Shown: piece after piece, positions 10,718-20,780 of the stretch
Numbering within the stretch: the stretch's first letter is position 1
How the letters are laid out: every line of letters begins with the position of its first letter
DNA from: Bacteroidota bacterium
GTDB taxonomy: Bacteria; Bacteroidota; Bacteroidia; Cytophagales; Cyclobacteriaceae
Length of the DNA: 64,000 bases
Direction of reading: 5' to 3'
Assembly (NCBI GenBank): GCA_018267135.1
Contig: JAFDZA010000014.1
Coordinates: 372,001-436,000 of the forward strand
The notes under the pieces: model-generated
What the model was told of the DNA's origin: nothing
Seen by the model: the letters and a program-made list of their open reading frames with translations, nothing else
The model's database searches: none
Program-made: the position numbers and the translations under genes

Positions 10718-10851
10718 TAGCCGATGCCGAACCACCCGTTCAAGGGGCAACACATAAATCACAACCGGTTGTTCTAACCGATAAAATATTATCCGATAGA
10801 AACAGTGGATAAATCAAAAAAAGAAATGAAATTTGACACGTAATAAAATTT

Positions 10852-11223
10852 ATGGCCGATTCTAATTTAACAATGTATCTTCCGATAGGCCTCATGTTTA
10901 TAGTAGCACTTGGCTTTGTAGGTGTAACCATGCTGGCCACTCACGCCCTGGGGCCCAAAAGAAAAACACAAACAAAGTTGGATGTCTTTGAGTGCGGCAT
11001 TGAAGCCCAAGGTAATGCCCGCTTACCCTTCAATATTAAATACTTTTTGGTGGCCATTCTTTTTGTGCTGTTCGATGTAGAAGTAATTTTTATGTACCCG
11101 TGGGCAGTTAATTTTAAGGAGCTTGGCATAACGGGCTTTATTGAAATGGTATTGTTTATCGGATTTTTATTGATTGGTTTTTTTTATTTATTGAAAAAAG
11201 GAGCTTTGAAGTGGGAAGAATAA
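10852..11223 (+). CDS. nuoA: NADH-quinone oxidoreductase subunit A
   Basis: Membrane subunit of respiratory complex I at the junction with the peripheral arm. The 123-residue protein has three predicted membrane helices (about 8-30, 64-84, 93-115). The family motif [12 protein letters not shown] follows the second helix start, and [13 protein letters not shown] is the conserved cytoplasmic loop with the reactive Cys. It is the first gene of the nuoA-N operon, one base before nuoB. Confidence 0.95.
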   Translation: MADSNLTMYLPIGLMFIVALGFVGVTMLATHALGPKRKTQTKLDVFECGIEAQGNARLPFNIKYFLVAILFVLFDVEVIFMYPWAVNFKELGITGFIEMVLFIGFLLIGFFYLLKKGALKWEE

Positions 11224-11224
11224 T

Positions 11225-11779
11225 ATGGAAACCGTAACAAATAAGATAGCTGTTTCTGAAAAGCCGGAAGGCTACGAAGGTGCTGGCTTTTTTGCCACTC
11301 GTTTGGATAAAGTTGTAGGGTTGGCACGAAAAAATTCTATATGGCCATTGCCCTTTGCCACTTCATGTTGTGGAATTGAATTTATGGCCACAATGGGGGC
11401 ACACTATGACTTGGCCCGTTTTGGTTCTGAACGCCTCAGCTTTTCTCCGCGCCAGGCCGACTTGCTGATGGTGATGGGTACGATAGCCAAAAAAATGGGC
11501 CCCGTGCTACGGCAGGTATATGAGCAGATGGCCGAGCCGCGTTGGGTGCTTTCGGTAGGTGCCTGTGCTTCCAGCGGTGGTATTTTCGATACGTACAGTG
11601 TTCTGCAAGGAATAGATCGCATTATTCCGGTAGATGTATATGTGCCGGGTTGCCCGCCTCGCCCTGAACAAATTATAGATGGGGTTATGAAAATCCAATA
11701 CTTGGTCGAAACCGAGTCATTAAGAAGGCGCGATTCTCCGGAGTATAAAGCGATGTTGAATAAATACGGAATTGAATGA
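11225..11779 (+). CDS. nuoB: NADH-quinone oxidoreductase subunit B
   Basis: Carries cluster N2, the last iron-sulfur centre before quinone. The ligands are visible as the adjacent Cys pair in SCCGIEFMA, the Cys of GACASSGG and the Cys of PGCPPRPE. At 184 residues it is of usual length. Its stop codon overlaps the nuoC start (ATGA at 11776-11779), implying coupled translation. Confidence 0.97.
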   Translation: METVTNKIAVSEKPEGYEGAGFFATRLDKVVGLARKNSIWPLPFATSCCGIEFMATMGAHYDLARFGSERLSFSPRQADLLMVMGTIAKKMGPVLRQVYEQMAEPRWVLSVGACASSGGIFDTYSVLQGIDRIIPVDVYVPGCPPRPEQIIDGVMKIQYLVETESLRRRDSPEYKAMLNKYGIE

Positions 11780-12279
11780 TGGAAGCAGGGGTTCAGGAAA
11801 AAATTATTTCGGTTATCAACGAAAAATTTGAAGATGAAATTATTGAGTCGGGCATGATTCGCGATTTTTTCACGATCGTATTAAAAAAGGAAAAAATAGC
11901 CGACATCATTCATCATTTATACCATCACACTGAAACCCGGTTTCAGTTTCTTACCACCCTTTGCGGTATTCATTACCCTGACCAGAACCAAATAGCGGTA
12001 ATGTATCAACTACATAATCTTCATACCAACCAACGGGTAAGATTAAAAGTATATCTATCGGCCGTTCGCCCGGAAGTAAATACACTCACCACCGTATTTG
12101 CCGGAGCTAACTGGATGGAGCGCGAAACGTATGATTTCTTCGGAGTGCGCTTTATAGGTCACCCTAATCTGAAACGCATCTTAAACGTGGAAGATATGAT
12201 TATTCACCCGTTGCGCAAAGAGTATCCGTTGGAAGACCAAACCCGTGAAGATAAAAGTGATTTAATGTTTGGGCGATGA
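11776..12279 (+). CDS. nuoC: NADH-quinone oxidoreductase subunit C (30 kDa)
   Basis: Peripheral-arm subunit with no cofactor. The 167 residues carry the family signature region [22 protein letters not shown], and the C-terminus has [12 protein letters not shown]. It is a separate protein, not fused to NuoD as in E. coli. It overlaps nuoB and nuoD by four bases each. Confidence 0.95.
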   Translation: MMEAGVQEKIISVINEKFEDEIIESGMIRDFFTIVLKKEKIADIIHHLYHHTETRFQFLTTLCGIHYPDQNQIAVMYQLHNLHTNQRVRLKVYLSAVRPEVNTLTTVFAGANWMERETYDFFGVRFIGHPNLKRILNVEDMIIHPLRKEYPLEDQTREDKSDLMFGR

Positions 12280-13484
12280 TAGAAAGGCAAGACCATAAAG
12301 CACCCGTAGTTCAAGACGAAAAACAAATTTCGTATCTCAATCTGGGGCCCACCCACCCGGCCACCCATGGTATTTTTCAAAATGTATTAAAAATGGATGG
12401 CGAGGTCATTGTAGAATCTACTCCCACCATCGGCTATATTCACCGCGCATTTGAAAAACTGGCCGAACGCAGACCATTTGGTCAGATTACCCCAATTACC
12501 GACCGACTCAATTACTGTTCGGCCCCCATCAATAATATTGGTTGGCACATGACGGTAGAAAAATTATTGGGTGTAGAAATTCCTAAACGAGTTCAATACT
12601 TGCGGGTCATTATTATGGAATTGGCGCGGATTACCGACCATATTATTTGCAATGCGGTAATTGGTGTAGACACCGGTGCGCTAACCGGTTTTGTTTACCT
12701 GTTTCAACAACGCGAACTGGTTTATGAAATATATGAGGAAATCTGCGGCACCCGTTTAACTACTAATATTGGGAGGATTGGTGGATTTGAGCGCGATTTT
12801 TCACCCAAAGCCTGGGATAAAATCAATCGTTTTTTAAGAGAACTTCCTGAGGTATTGAAAGAATTTGAAGGCTTGCTAAACCGAAACCGCATCTTTATGG
12901 ATCGCACCATTGGCGCGGGGGGCATCACAGCCGAAAAAGCTTTGAACTACAGTTTTACCGGCCCTAACCTCCGGGCGGCTGGCATAGACTATGATGTGCG
13001 GGTAATGAACCCGTATTCATCGTACGAAGATTTTGATTTCGTTATCCCGGTAGGAAAAAATGGCGATGTGTACGATCGGTTTATGGTGCGGCAGGAAGAA
13101 ATGTGGCAGAGCCTGAACATTATTAAGCAGGCTATGGATAAGCTACCCGAAGGACCGTTTCATGCCGATGTACCTGAATTTTATCTGCCGCCCAAAGAAG
13201 AGGTTTATAATAATATGGAAGCACTCATCTATCACTTTAAGATTGTGATGGGCGAAACGGAAATTCCAAAAGGCGAAGTGTATCATTGTGTAGAAGGAGC
13301 AAATGGCGAACTCGGTTTTTATTTAATTAGTGACGGAGGCCGAACTCCTTACCGATTGCATTTTCGCAGGCCTTGTTTTATTTTTTATCAGGCTTACCCC
13401 GAAATAGTAAAGGGCTCAATGCTAAGCGATGCCATATTAACTATGAGTAGTATGAATGTGATTGCAGGCGAGTTAGATGCCTGA
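12276..13484 (+). CDS. nuoD: NADH-quinone oxidoreductase subunit D (49 kDa)
   Basis: With NuoB it forms the quinone-binding site. The 402-residue protein has LGPTHPATHGIF near residue 25 (His residues near the quinone head group), YIHRAFEKLAE, and a C-terminal stretch LRRPCF-like (LHFRRPCFIFYQ). The nickel ligands of related hydrogenases are absent, as expected for NuoD. Confidence 0.96.
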   Translation: MIERQDHKAPVVQDEKQISYLNLGPTHPATHGIFQNVLKMDGEVIVESTPTIGYIHRAFEKLAERRPFGQITPITDRLNYCSAPINNIGWHMTVEKLLGVEIPKRVQYLRVIIMELARITDHIICNAVIGVDTGALTGFVYLFQQRELVYEIYEEICGTRLTTNIGRIGGFERDFSPKAWDKINRFLRELPEVLKEFEGLLNRNRIFMDRTIGAGGITAEKALNYSFTGPNLRAAGIDYDVRVMNPYSSYEDFDFVIPVGKNGDVYDRFMVRQEEMWQSLNIIKQAMDKLPEGPFHADVPEFYLPPKEEVYNNMEALIYHFKIVMGETEIPKGEVYHCVEGANGELGFYLISDGGRTPYRLHFRRPCFIFYQAYPEIVKGSMLSDAILTMSSMNVIAGELDA

Positions 13485-13514
13485 TAGCAGAGGATATATA
13501 TAGACAGAGAAGGA

Positions 13515-14057
13515 ATGACTGAAAATAACACAATAGCTTTTTCTCCCGATACACTGGCTGTAGCAAAAAAAATAATTGCTCGTTATCCGGAAGACCAGCA
13601 AAAATCGGCATTGATTCCGATTTTGCATTTGGCACAGGCCGAGTTTAACGGATGGCTTAGCCCTGAAGCCATGGATTATGTAGCCTCCATACTAAACATA
13701 AAACCTATTGAAGTATATGAGGTCGTTACATTCTATTCTATGTTCAACACCAAACCGGTGGGCAAGTGTTTGCTGGAAGTTTGCCAAACCAGTTCGTGTT
13801 GGCTACGCGGTTCTAATGAAATTATAGATCACTTAAAAAAGAAACTGAATATTGGCGTGGGCGAAACCACTGCCGATGGCATGTTTACACTAAAAACCGT
13901 AGAGTGTCTGGGTTCGTGTGGTACGGCACCTATGTTGCAATGTGGAGCTGATTTTCACGAAAACCTGACGATTGAAAAAGTAGATTCTTTATTGGAAAAA
14001 TTAAGAAGCAAAAACGAAAGAAGTACATATTTAAAATCTTTGAACGTGAATGGTTAA
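13515..14057 (+). CDS. nuoE: NADH-quinone oxidoreductase subunit E (24 kDa)
   Basis: Holds the [2Fe-2S] cluster N1a in a thioredoxin-like fold. The four Cys are visible as CQTSSCW and CLGSCGTAPMLQ. At 180 residues it is slightly longer than average because of a charged C-terminal end. It sits 30 nt after nuoD and 18 nt before nuoF. Confidence 0.95.
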   Translation: MTENNTIAFSPDTLAVAKKIIARYPEDQQKSALIPILHLAQAEFNGWLSPEAMDYVASILNIKPIEVYEVVTFYSMFNTKPVGKCLLEVCQTSSCWLRGSNEIIDHLKKKLNIGVGETTADGMFTLKTVECLGSCGTAPMLQCGADFHENLTIEKVDSLLEKLRSKNERSTYLKSLNVNG

Positions 14058-14075
14058 CCATTACACACCATAAAC

Positions 14076-15398
14076 ATGGGACGCAAACTACTTTTAGAAC
14101 ATATTAACGAGCCGGGCATACAATCATTTGAAGTGTATCGCCAAAAGGGCGGATATGCTTCCGTAGAGAAAGCATTGAAAACCATGACTCCCGATGCCGT
14201 TATGGAAGAAGTAAAAAAATCAGGACTTAGAGGCCGTGGAGGAGCGGGTTTCCCGGCCGGCATGAAGTGGAGTTTTATTGATAAAAAATCAGACAAGCCG
14301 CGCTACCTGGTGTGCAATGCTGACGAAAGCGAGCCCGGTACATTTAAAGACCGCTACCTAATGGAACACATCCCGCATATTTTGATTGAGGGGATGATTA
14401 CATCGAGTTATGCATTGGGGGCAAAGACTTCGTTTATCTACATCCGTGGAGAGTATATGTACATTGTACGGATCTTGGAAAAAGCCATTGACGAAGCTTA
14501 TGCCAAAGGATTTCTTGGAAAAAATATTTTAGGCACCGATTACTCATTGGATTTATATGTACATCCCGGTGCCGGAGCATACATTTGTGGCGAAGAAACC
14601 GCACTGCTCGAATCGCTGGAAGGCAAACGCGGAAACCCCAGGTTAAAACCTCCATTTCCTGCCGTAGCCGGACTGTATGCCTGCCCCACGGTGGTAAACA
14701 ATGTAGAAACCATAGCAGCCGTAGTGCCTATTATCAATCAGGGCGGAGAGGAATATGCTAAAATAGGAATTGGAAAAAGTACGGGTACCAAACTGATTTC
14801 GGCCAGCGGCCATATTAACAAACCCGGTGTTTACGAAATAGAGCTTGGCTTGCCGGTAGAAGAATTTATTTATTCAGAAGAATATTGCGGGGGTATATGG
14901 AAGGGCCGAAAACTAAAAGCTGTTGTGGCAGGCGGATCGTCTGTGCCTATACTGCCTACTGATTTGATTTTGAAAACAGCCAAAGGCGAACCCCGCCTGA
15001 TGACGTACGAATCGTTGTCTGACGGAGGGTTTGTTTCCGGCACAATGTTAGGCTCAGGCGGATTTATTGTTATGGATGAAACAACCAACATTGTAAAAAA
15101 TTTATATACTTTTTCCCGTTTCTATCATCACGAATCGTGTGGCCAGTGCAGCCCGTGCCGGGAAGGTACCGCTTGGCTGGAAAAAATTCTGCACCGGTTA
15201 CTGCATGGGCAGGGTAAGAAAAAAGATATAGATATTTTGGTTGATGCGGCTAAAAAAATAGAAGGCAATACCATTTGCCCCTTGGGCGATGCCGCAGCTT
15301 GGCCAGTGGCCAGCGCCATCAGGCATTTTAGAAAAGAGTTTGAGGAAGAGGCGGCCGGCTTACCGGCCGAACGAAATTTAGAATTGGCAACCCATTGA
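14076..15398 (+). CDS. nuoF: NADH-quinone oxidoreductase subunit F (51 kDa, NADH/FMN site)
   Basis: Entry point of electrons from NADH. GRGGAGFPAGMKW (about residues 52-64) is the NADH/FMN Rossmann-like loop, and the ESCGQCSPCREG segment (about 350-361) with a later Cys binds cluster N3. At 440 residues it is full length. The subunit is cytosolic and pairs with NuoE and NuoG. Confidence 0.96.
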   Translation: MGRKLLLEHINEPGIQSFEVYRQKGGYASVEKALKTMTPDAVMEEVKKSGLRGRGGAGFPAGMKWSFIDKKSDKPRYLVCNADESEPGTFKDRYLMEHIPHILIEGMITSSYALGAKTSFIYIRGEYMYIVRILEKAIDEAYAKGFLGKNILGTDYSLDLYVHPGAGAYICGEETALLESLEGKRGNPRLKPPFPAVAGLYACPTVVNNVETIAAVVPIINQGGEEYAKIGIGKSTGTKLISASGHINKPGVYEIELGLPVEEFIYSEEYCGGIWKGRKLKAVVAGGSSVPILPTDLILKTAKGEPRLMTYESLSDGGFVSGTMLGSGGFIVMDETTNIVKNLYTFSRFYHHESCGQCSPCREGTAWLEKILHRLLHGQGKKKDIDILVDAAKKIEGNTICPLGDAAAWPVASAIRHFRKEFEEEAAGLPAERNLELATH

Positions 15399-15402
15399 TA
15401 GC

Positions 15403-16404
15403 ATGGCAAAAGTTACCATAGACGGAATAGAAATAGAAGTGCCGGATGGCACAACCATTTTAAATGCAGCCCGGCAAATTGGGGGAGAGGTAGTTCCTCC
15501 TGCCATGTGCTACTATACCTCGTTAAAAGAAACAGGTGGCAAGTGCCGGGTTTGTTTGGTCAAGGTAACGCAAGGCTCGGCTAAAGATCCTCGCCCCATG
15601 CCCAAGTTAGTAGCCTCTTGCCGAACCCCCGTGGCCGATGGCATGGTGGTGCAAAATATTACTTCGCCCGATGTGCTGGAAGCTCGCAAAGGAGTAGTAG
15701 AATTTTTATTGTTAAACCATCCGCTCGATTGCCCCATTTGTGATCAGGCAGGAGAGTGCGATCTGCAGGATTTATCGTACGAACATGGTACGGAAGGCAC
15801 CCGTACTGAATTTGAGCGGAGAACATTCGATAAAATTGATATTGGCGATAAGATCAAATTACACATGACACGCTGCATTCTGTGTTACCGGTGTGTTTTT
15901 GTGGCCGATCAATTAACGCCCGAGAGAGTGCATGGTGTACTAAACCGGGGCGACCGCTCAGAAATCAGTACATATATTGAAAAAGCGGTTGATAATGATT
16001 TTTCAGGAAACATGATTGATGTTTGCCCGGTAGGTGCATTGACCGACCGTACCTTCCGTTTTAAAAGCCGCGTATGGTTTACTAAACCGATGGATGCACA
16101 TCGAAATTGTTCTAAATGCTGTGGAAAAGTAGTGTTATGGATGAAGGGCAATGAAGTGCTTCGCGTTACCGGCCGCAAAGATCGGTATGGGGAAGTGAAA
16201 GAATTTATCTGTAACGAATGCCGGTTCGAACATAAAAACCCAGCCGATTGGACGATTGAAGGCCCTCGCCATATTAACCGCCATTCAGTGATCTCGCAAA
16301 ACCACTACGAAAAAATTGATTTGCAAAACCTGAAACGCGAAGTAGAGCGCCAGATCGTATTTCAAAAAGGAAGACAACTACCGGAAGCCAGCCCTAACTC
16401 ATGA
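15403..16404 (+). CDS. nuoG: NADH-quinone oxidoreductase subunit G, short form without the molybdopterin-like domain
   Basis: Electron-transfer subunit of the peripheral arm. In order: an N-terminal [2Fe-2S] ferredoxin domain (Cys in MCYYTS, GGKCRVC and ASCRT), the His-Cys segment HPLDCPICDQAGECDLQ for N5, the [4Fe-4S] domain (RCILCYRCVF and VCPVGAL), then a small Cys domain (NCSKCCG ... ICNECRF) that resembles the N7-type module. The protein ends at residue 333, whereas E. coli NuoG is about 900. nuoH begins inside the stop codon (ATGA), so the gene is not a truncated or frameshifted remnant. I believe short NuoG is usual in several Bacteroidota, but could not check. Confidence 0.9.
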   Translation: MAKVTIDGIEIEVPDGTTILNAARQIGGEVVPPAMCYYTSLKETGGKCRVCLVKVTQGSAKDPRPMPKLVASCRTPVADGMVVQNITSPDVLEARKGVVEFLLLNHPLDCPICDQAGECDLQDLSYEHGTEGTRTEFERRTFDKIDIGDKIKLHMTRCILCYRCVFVADQLTPERVHGVLNRGDRSEISTYIEKAVDNDFSGNMIDVCPVGALTDRTFRFKSRVWFTKPMDAHRNCSKCCGKVVLWMKGNEVLRVTGRKDRYGEVKEFICNECRFEHKNPADWTIEGPRHINRHSVISQNHYEKIDLQNLKREVERQIVFQKGRQLPEASPNS

Positions 16405-17444
16405 TTGCTTTTTTAACATACAAAGGAATTTTAGTCCTCATTATTTTTACCATTACGCTGGCCGTGGCTGCGTACTCAACCTATGCCGAGCGTAAAGTGG
16501 CCGCCTTTTTACAAGACCGTATTGGCCCTGACCGGGCAGGTCCTTTTGGATTATTGCAACCATTGGCCGATGGCGCTAAATTTTTCTTTAAAGAAGAAAT
16601 TATCCCCAATGTATCGAACAAAACCCTGTTTATTTTGGGGCCGAGCATTGCTATGCTCACCGCTCTGATGACGGGGGTAGTTGTGCCGTGGGGAAATGAA
16701 TTAGTCATTGGGGGCAACACTTATCTGTTACAGATTGCCGACTTAGATGTGGGCATTCTTTATGTGTTTGGGGTAGTATCTATTGGGGTGTATGGCATTA
16801 TGATTGGTGGTTGGGCCTCCAACAACAAGTTTTCATTATTGGGAGCTATTCGGGCCTCGGCACAAATGATCAGCTATGAAATAGCCATGGGGCTAGCCAT
16901 CATTGCTTTAATTTTAATGACCGGAACCCTCAGTCTGCGCGAGATGAGTTTACAACAAATGGGTGGGGTAGGGGCTCATTGGAATTTTTGGAATGTAGTT
17001 TATCAACCTCTGGGTTTTTTGATTTTTCTCGTTTGTGCATTTGCCGAATGTAACCGCACTCCCTTTGATCTTCCCGAATGTGAAACTGAACTGGTGGGCG
17101 GATACCATACCGAATATAGCAGTATGAAGTTGGGGCTCTACCTCTTTGCCGAATACATCAATATGTTTATCTCTTCTGCGGTTATCTCCACCCTTTATTT
17201 TGGTGGGTTTAATTTTCCGTTTATGAATGACCTCGGGCTGAGCGCCAATTGGATTACCGTTATTGGCACGGCATTTTTCTTCGCCAAGATTACGTTCTTC
17301 ATTTTCTTTTTTATGTGGATACGCTGGACCATCCCACGCTTCCGCTACGATCAGTTAATGAACCTCGGCTGGCGGGGCATGATCCCGTTAGCCATTTTTA
17401 ATATTGTATTGTCGGGATTGATTTCATTATTCGTGCACCGTTAA
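16401..17444 (+). CDS. nuoH: NADH-quinone oxidoreductase subunit H
   Basis: Membrane subunit that shapes the quinone chamber. The 347 residues have about eight helices and the family motifs YAERKVAAFLQDRIGPDRAG near the N-terminus, SYEIAMGL, and the acidic loop FAECNRTPFDLPECETELVGGYHTEYS that lines the quinone path. It overlaps nuoG by four bases. Confidence 0.97.
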   Translation: MIAFLTYKGILVLIIFTITLAVAAYSTYAERKVAAFLQDRIGPDRAGPFGLLQPLADGAKFFFKEEIIPNVSNKTLFILGPSIAMLTALMTGVVVPWGNELVIGGNTYLLQIADLDVGILYVFGVVSIGVYGIMIGGWASNNKFSLLGAIRASAQMISYEIAMGLAIIALILMTGTLSLREMSLQQMGGVGAHWNFWNVVYQPLGFLIFLVCAFAECNRTPFDLPECETELVGGYHTEYSSMKLGLYLFAEYINMFISSAVISTLYFGGFNFPFMNDLGLSANWITVIGTAFFFAKITFFIFFFMWIRWTIPRFRYDQLMNLGWRGMIPLAIFNIVLSGLISLFVHR

Positions 17445-17471
17445 CAAAATTGATTTTAATTTGCCACTCAG

Positions 17472-18035
17472 ATGCTGACCGATCGAGCTAAAGTTGTCGT
17501 AAAAAAGGAAATGAATTTCTGGGAACGGATTTACCTCCCGGCTATTCTGGGAGGTACGCTCATCACCATAAAACATTTGTTTAAACGCAAAACAACCATA
17601 AAGTTTCCCGAAGTAAAGCGTGAAATAAGTGCCGTGTGGCGAGGGCAGCACGTTCTGAAACGCGATGAACACGGGGCCGAGCGTTGTACCGCCTGCGGCC
17701 TTTGTGCCGTGGCTTGCCCGGCCGAAGCTATTACAATGACGGCTGCCGAGCGCAAAAAAGGAGAAGAAAATCTCTACCGCGAAGAAAAGTATGCAGCTGT
17801 TTATGAAATAAATATGCTGCGGTGCATTTTCTGCGGCCTTTGTGAAGAAGCCTGCCCGAAAGAAGCTATCTTTTTAACCGACCGCATTGAGAGTACCGAT
17901 TATTCGCGCCAAGCCTTCATTTTCGGAAAAGACAAACTGGTTGAACCGGTGGATAAACGGATAGATGTAACCAAACGCCAAACTTCCGAGGTGTTGGAAT
18001 TCAAAAAAAATAAACAACTTAGCCACAACCGATAA
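17472..18035 (+). CDS. nuoI: NADH-quinone oxidoreductase subunit I
   Basis: Carries clusters N6a and N6b. Two ferredoxin motifs are visible: CTACGLCAVACP (about residues 74-85) and CIFCGLCEEACP (about 118-129). At 187 residues it is of normal length with a charged C-terminal extension. It is amphipathic and links the peripheral and membrane arms. Confidence 0.96.
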   Translation: MLTDRAKVVVKKEMNFWERIYLPAILGGTLITIKHLFKRKTTIKFPEVKREISAVWRGQHVLKRDEHGAERCTACGLCAVACPAEAITMTAAERKKGEENLYREEKYAAVYEINMLRCIFCGLCEEACPKEAIFLTDRIESTDYSRQAFIFGKDKLVEPVDKRIDVTKRQTSEVLEFKKNKQLSHNR

Positions 18036-18037
18036 CC

Positions 18038-18577
18038 GTGACACTCTACCTCTTTTATTTTCTTTCGTTCGTGGCCATACTCTCTGCGCTGCTGGTGGTA
18101 TTTTCTAAAAGCCCCATACACAGCATTCTGTATTTAATTATTACTTTCTTTTCCATAGCAGGCCACTATGTGTTGCAAAACGCCCAGTTTTTAGCGGCCG
18201 TTCATATCATTGTCTATGCCGGGGCTATTATGGTTTTATTTCTGTATGTAATTATGCTGCTAAACCTTAATAAAGAAACAGAGCCCCACAAAACTAGTTT
18301 GGCAAAAATAGCAGCCGTCATTTGTGCCGGTAGTATGATGGTGGTGCTGGTAGCTAGCCTGAAAGGGGCTTCCTACCTTATGGCCAAGCCAGGTGGAGAC
18401 ATTGGGCTGGTAAAAAATTTAGGCAAAGTATTGTTTGATGAGTTTTTGCTGCCGTTCGAGCTTTCATCCATCTTGTTACTGGCAGCCATGGTAGGAGTAG
18501 TAATGGTGGGCAAGCAAGATCAACGAACACAAATATTGACAAACACTCCGTCAACGGAAGCAAATAAAATCGAATAG
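18038..18577 (+). CDS. nuoJ: NADH-quinone oxidoreductase subunit J
   Basis: Membrane subunit of the proton-pumping arm with five predicted helices in 179 residues. The third helix region VHIIVYAGAIMVLFLYVIMLL includes the family's pi-bulge segment. Translation probably starts at the GTG at 18038, two bases after nuoI stops; no in-frame ATG would keep the first helix. Confidence 0.94.
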   Translation: MTLYLFYFLSFVAILSALLVVFSKSPIHSILYLIITFFSIAGHYVLQNAQFLAAVHIIVYAGAIMVLFLYVIMLLNLNKETEPHKTSLAKIAAVICAGSMMVVLVASLKGASYLMAKPGGDIGLVKNLGKVLFDEFLLPFELSSILLLAAMVGVVMVGKQDQRTQILTNTPSTEANKIE

Positions 18578-18581
18578 CAAA

Positions 18582-18884
18582 TTGATACCGATAGACAATT
18601 ATATTTGGCTCAGCACTGTACTCTTTTCCATCGGAGTGCTGGGCGTACTTTACCGCAGAAACGCGATTATCATTTTTGCGTGTATTGAGTTGATGCTGAA
18701 TGCCGTAAACCTGCTCATGGTTTCATTTTCCAATACTTTGAACGACTCCCGCGGGCAAGTGTTTGTATTTTTTATCATGGCGGTAGCCGCAGCCGAAGTA
18801 GCCGTAGGCTTAGCAATATTAGTTATGATGTACCGAAAAACTAAATCCGTGGATATTGACATTTTAAACCGTTTGAAAGGATGA
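18582..18884 (+). CDS. nuoK: NADH-quinone oxidoreductase subunit K
   Basis: Small antiporter-like membrane subunit: 100 residues and three helices with buried Glu residues (ACIELMLNAVNL and AAEVAVGLAI) on the proton path. The only plausible start is the TTG at 18582, four bases after nuoJ. The stop overlaps the nuoL start (ATGA at 18881-18884). Confidence 0.94.
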   Translation: MIPIDNYIWLSTVLFSIGVLGVLYRRNAIIIFACIELMLNAVNLLMVSFSNTLNDSRGQVFVFFIMAVAAAEVAVGLAILVMMYRKTKSVDIDILNRLKG

Positions 18885-20779
18885 GCGTGAATACCATGAT
18901 ATTGTTTATTCCGTTGCTTCCTTTGCTGGGCTTTACATTAATCGCCTTAACCCAAAGAAGAATAACCCGCGGCACTGCCGCCTGGGTGGGATGTACTACT
19001 GTATTTGTTTCTTTTATTTTTTCGATTATTCTTTTTGTTAAATTATTGAATGGAGCCGAACCTTTTACGGCCAGCTTTTTTACTTGGATATCAGCCGGCA
19101 ATTTTAAATCTGATTTTAGTCTGCTGGTAGATCCGCTTTCTTCGCTCATGCTGCTCATTATTACCGGGGTGGGTTTTTTAATTCATGTGTACTCTGTTGG
19201 CTACATGTGGGAAGATGAAGGAGTCAACCGTTTTTTCTCTTACCTCAACTTATTTGTGTTTTTCATGCTGATGTTGGTAATGGGAAGCAATTATCTGCTG
19301 ATGTATGTGGGGTGGGAAGGCGTGGGGCTCTGCTCGTATTTGTTGATCGGCTTCTGGTTTAAAAATCAGTCATACAACGATGCTGCCAACAAAGCCTTTA
19401 TTATGAACCGTGTTGGCGACTTAGGTTTGATTCTGGGAGTGATTTTAATATTCATCAATTTTGGAAGCATCAGTTATGCGGAGGTATTTCCCAAGGTTAC
19501 CGAAGGAAGTACGGCATTAACACTGATCACTATTTTACTTTTTGTGGGGGCCATGGGCAAGAGTGCTCAAATTCCTCTCTACACCTGGCTACCCGATGCC
19601 ATGGCTGGCCCTACACCGGTATCGGCTTTGATTCATGCGGCTACTATGGTTACAGCCGGGGTGTATATGGTGGCACGAAATAATATCTTGTATTCGCTCT
19701 CTCCGGTTTCCATGGAATTGGTTTTAATAATCGGGTTGGCTACGGCTCTCTTTGCGGCTACGATAGCGCTTGCCCAAAACGACATAAAAAAAGTACTGGC
19801 TTATTCTACCGTGAGCCAACTAGGGTTAATGTTTGTAGCGTTGGGGGTGGGAGCTTATGCTTCCGGTATTTTTCACATGGCTACTCATGCTTTTTTTAAA
19901 GCTTTGTTATTTCTTGGTGCCGGCTCCGTCATTCATGCGCTGCATCATGAGCAAGATATTCGCCAGATGGGAGGATTAAAAAAATATATTCCGGTTACAT
20001 TCTTTACATTTTTAATTGGTGTTTTAGCCATATCGGGTATTCCACCTTTTGCGGGGTTCTTCTCGAAAGATGATATACTGGCCAAAGCTTTTGAACATAA
20101 CCAAGTGGCCTGGGCTATTGCCGCATTGGCTTCGTTGCTCACTTCTTTTTACATGTTCCGACTTTTATTTTTAACGTTTTATGGCAAGACGAGAGCCAGC
20201 GAGCACACACTTCATCACGTGCACGAGTCGCCCGCCAGTATGACGTTACCATTGATTGTGCTGGCCGTGCTAAGCACCATCGGTGGCTTAATGGGGGTGC
20301 CGGAGTTATTTGGAGGCGGAAACTGGATTGCTAAATTTACGGCCCCGGTTTTTGCACGCTCGCACAAATTGTTACCCGAACACCAACTGAGCCATTCTAC
20401 AGAATATATACTGATGGGGTTGATTATTACTTTTACTTTGGTAGTGATTGGCATGGCATACAGGCGCTATATCAGCCAAGCCCATGTGCCCGCCAGCGAG
20501 GGAGCAACACTTTCGCCTCTTCATAAAACGATCTATCACAAGTACTACGTAGATGAGATATATAATGCCATCATCGTTAAGCCGCTGTATGCGATAGGAA
20601 AATTGTTTGATATTGTAATCGAAAAATCCGGTATTGACAGGCTTGTTAACTTAGTGAGTGAGTCGCTGAACGACTGGAGTGTTCTATCGGCCAGATTGCA
20701 AACCGGCCATGTCGGGTTTTACATTTTTATAATGGTAATAGGTGTGGTATTAGTTGTGGCTTATTCGTTTTTTAGATAA
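18881..20779 (+). CDS. nuoL: NADH-quinone oxidoreductase subunit L
   Basis: Distal proton pump with a lateral amphipathic helix. The 632-residue, multi-helix protein has the Mrp-antiporter core: GWEGVGLCSYLLIGFW (Glu of the pump), LPDAMAGPTPVSALIHAATMVTAG, and ILAYSTVSQLG-like LAYSTVSQLGLM. The C-terminal 100 or so residues (HKYYVDEIYN onward) form the lateral helix region. Confidence 0.97.
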   Translation: MSVNTMILFIPLLPLLGFTLIALTQRRITRGTAAWVGCTTVFVSFIFSIILFVKLLNGAEPFTASFFTWISAGNFKSDFSLLVDPLSSLMLLIITGVGFLIHVYSVGYMWEDEGVNRFFSYLNLFVFFMLMLVMGSNYLLMYVGWEGVGLCSYLLIGFWFKNQSYNDAANKAFIMNRVGDLGLILGVILIFINFGSISYAEVFPKVTEGSTALTLITILLFVGAMGKSAQIPLYTWLPDAMAGPTPVSALIHAATMVTAGVYMVARNNILYSLSPVSMELVLIIGLATALFAATIALAQNDIKKVLAYSTVSQLGLMFVALGVGAYASGIFHMATHAFFKALLFLGAGSVIHALHHEQDIRQMGGLKKYIPVTFFTFLIGVLAISGIPPFAGFFSKDDILAKAFEHNQVAWAIAALASLLTSFYMFRLLFLTFYGKTRASEHTLHHVHESPASMTLPLIVLAVLSTIGGLMGVPELFGGGNWIAKFTAPVFARSHKLLPEHQLSHSTEYILMGLIITFTLVVIGMAYRRYISQAHVPASEGATLSPLHKTIYHKYYVDEIYNAIIVKPLYAIGKLFDIVIEKSGIDRLVNLVSESLNDWSVLSARLQTGHVGFYIFIMVIGVVLVVAYSFFR

Positions 20780-20780
20780 T

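Noticed and set aside
15403..16404. nuoG as a truncated pseudogene
   Set aside because: All iron-sulfur motifs are intact, and the stop overlaps the nuoH start in the operon's usual ATGA way. It is a short but natural form.
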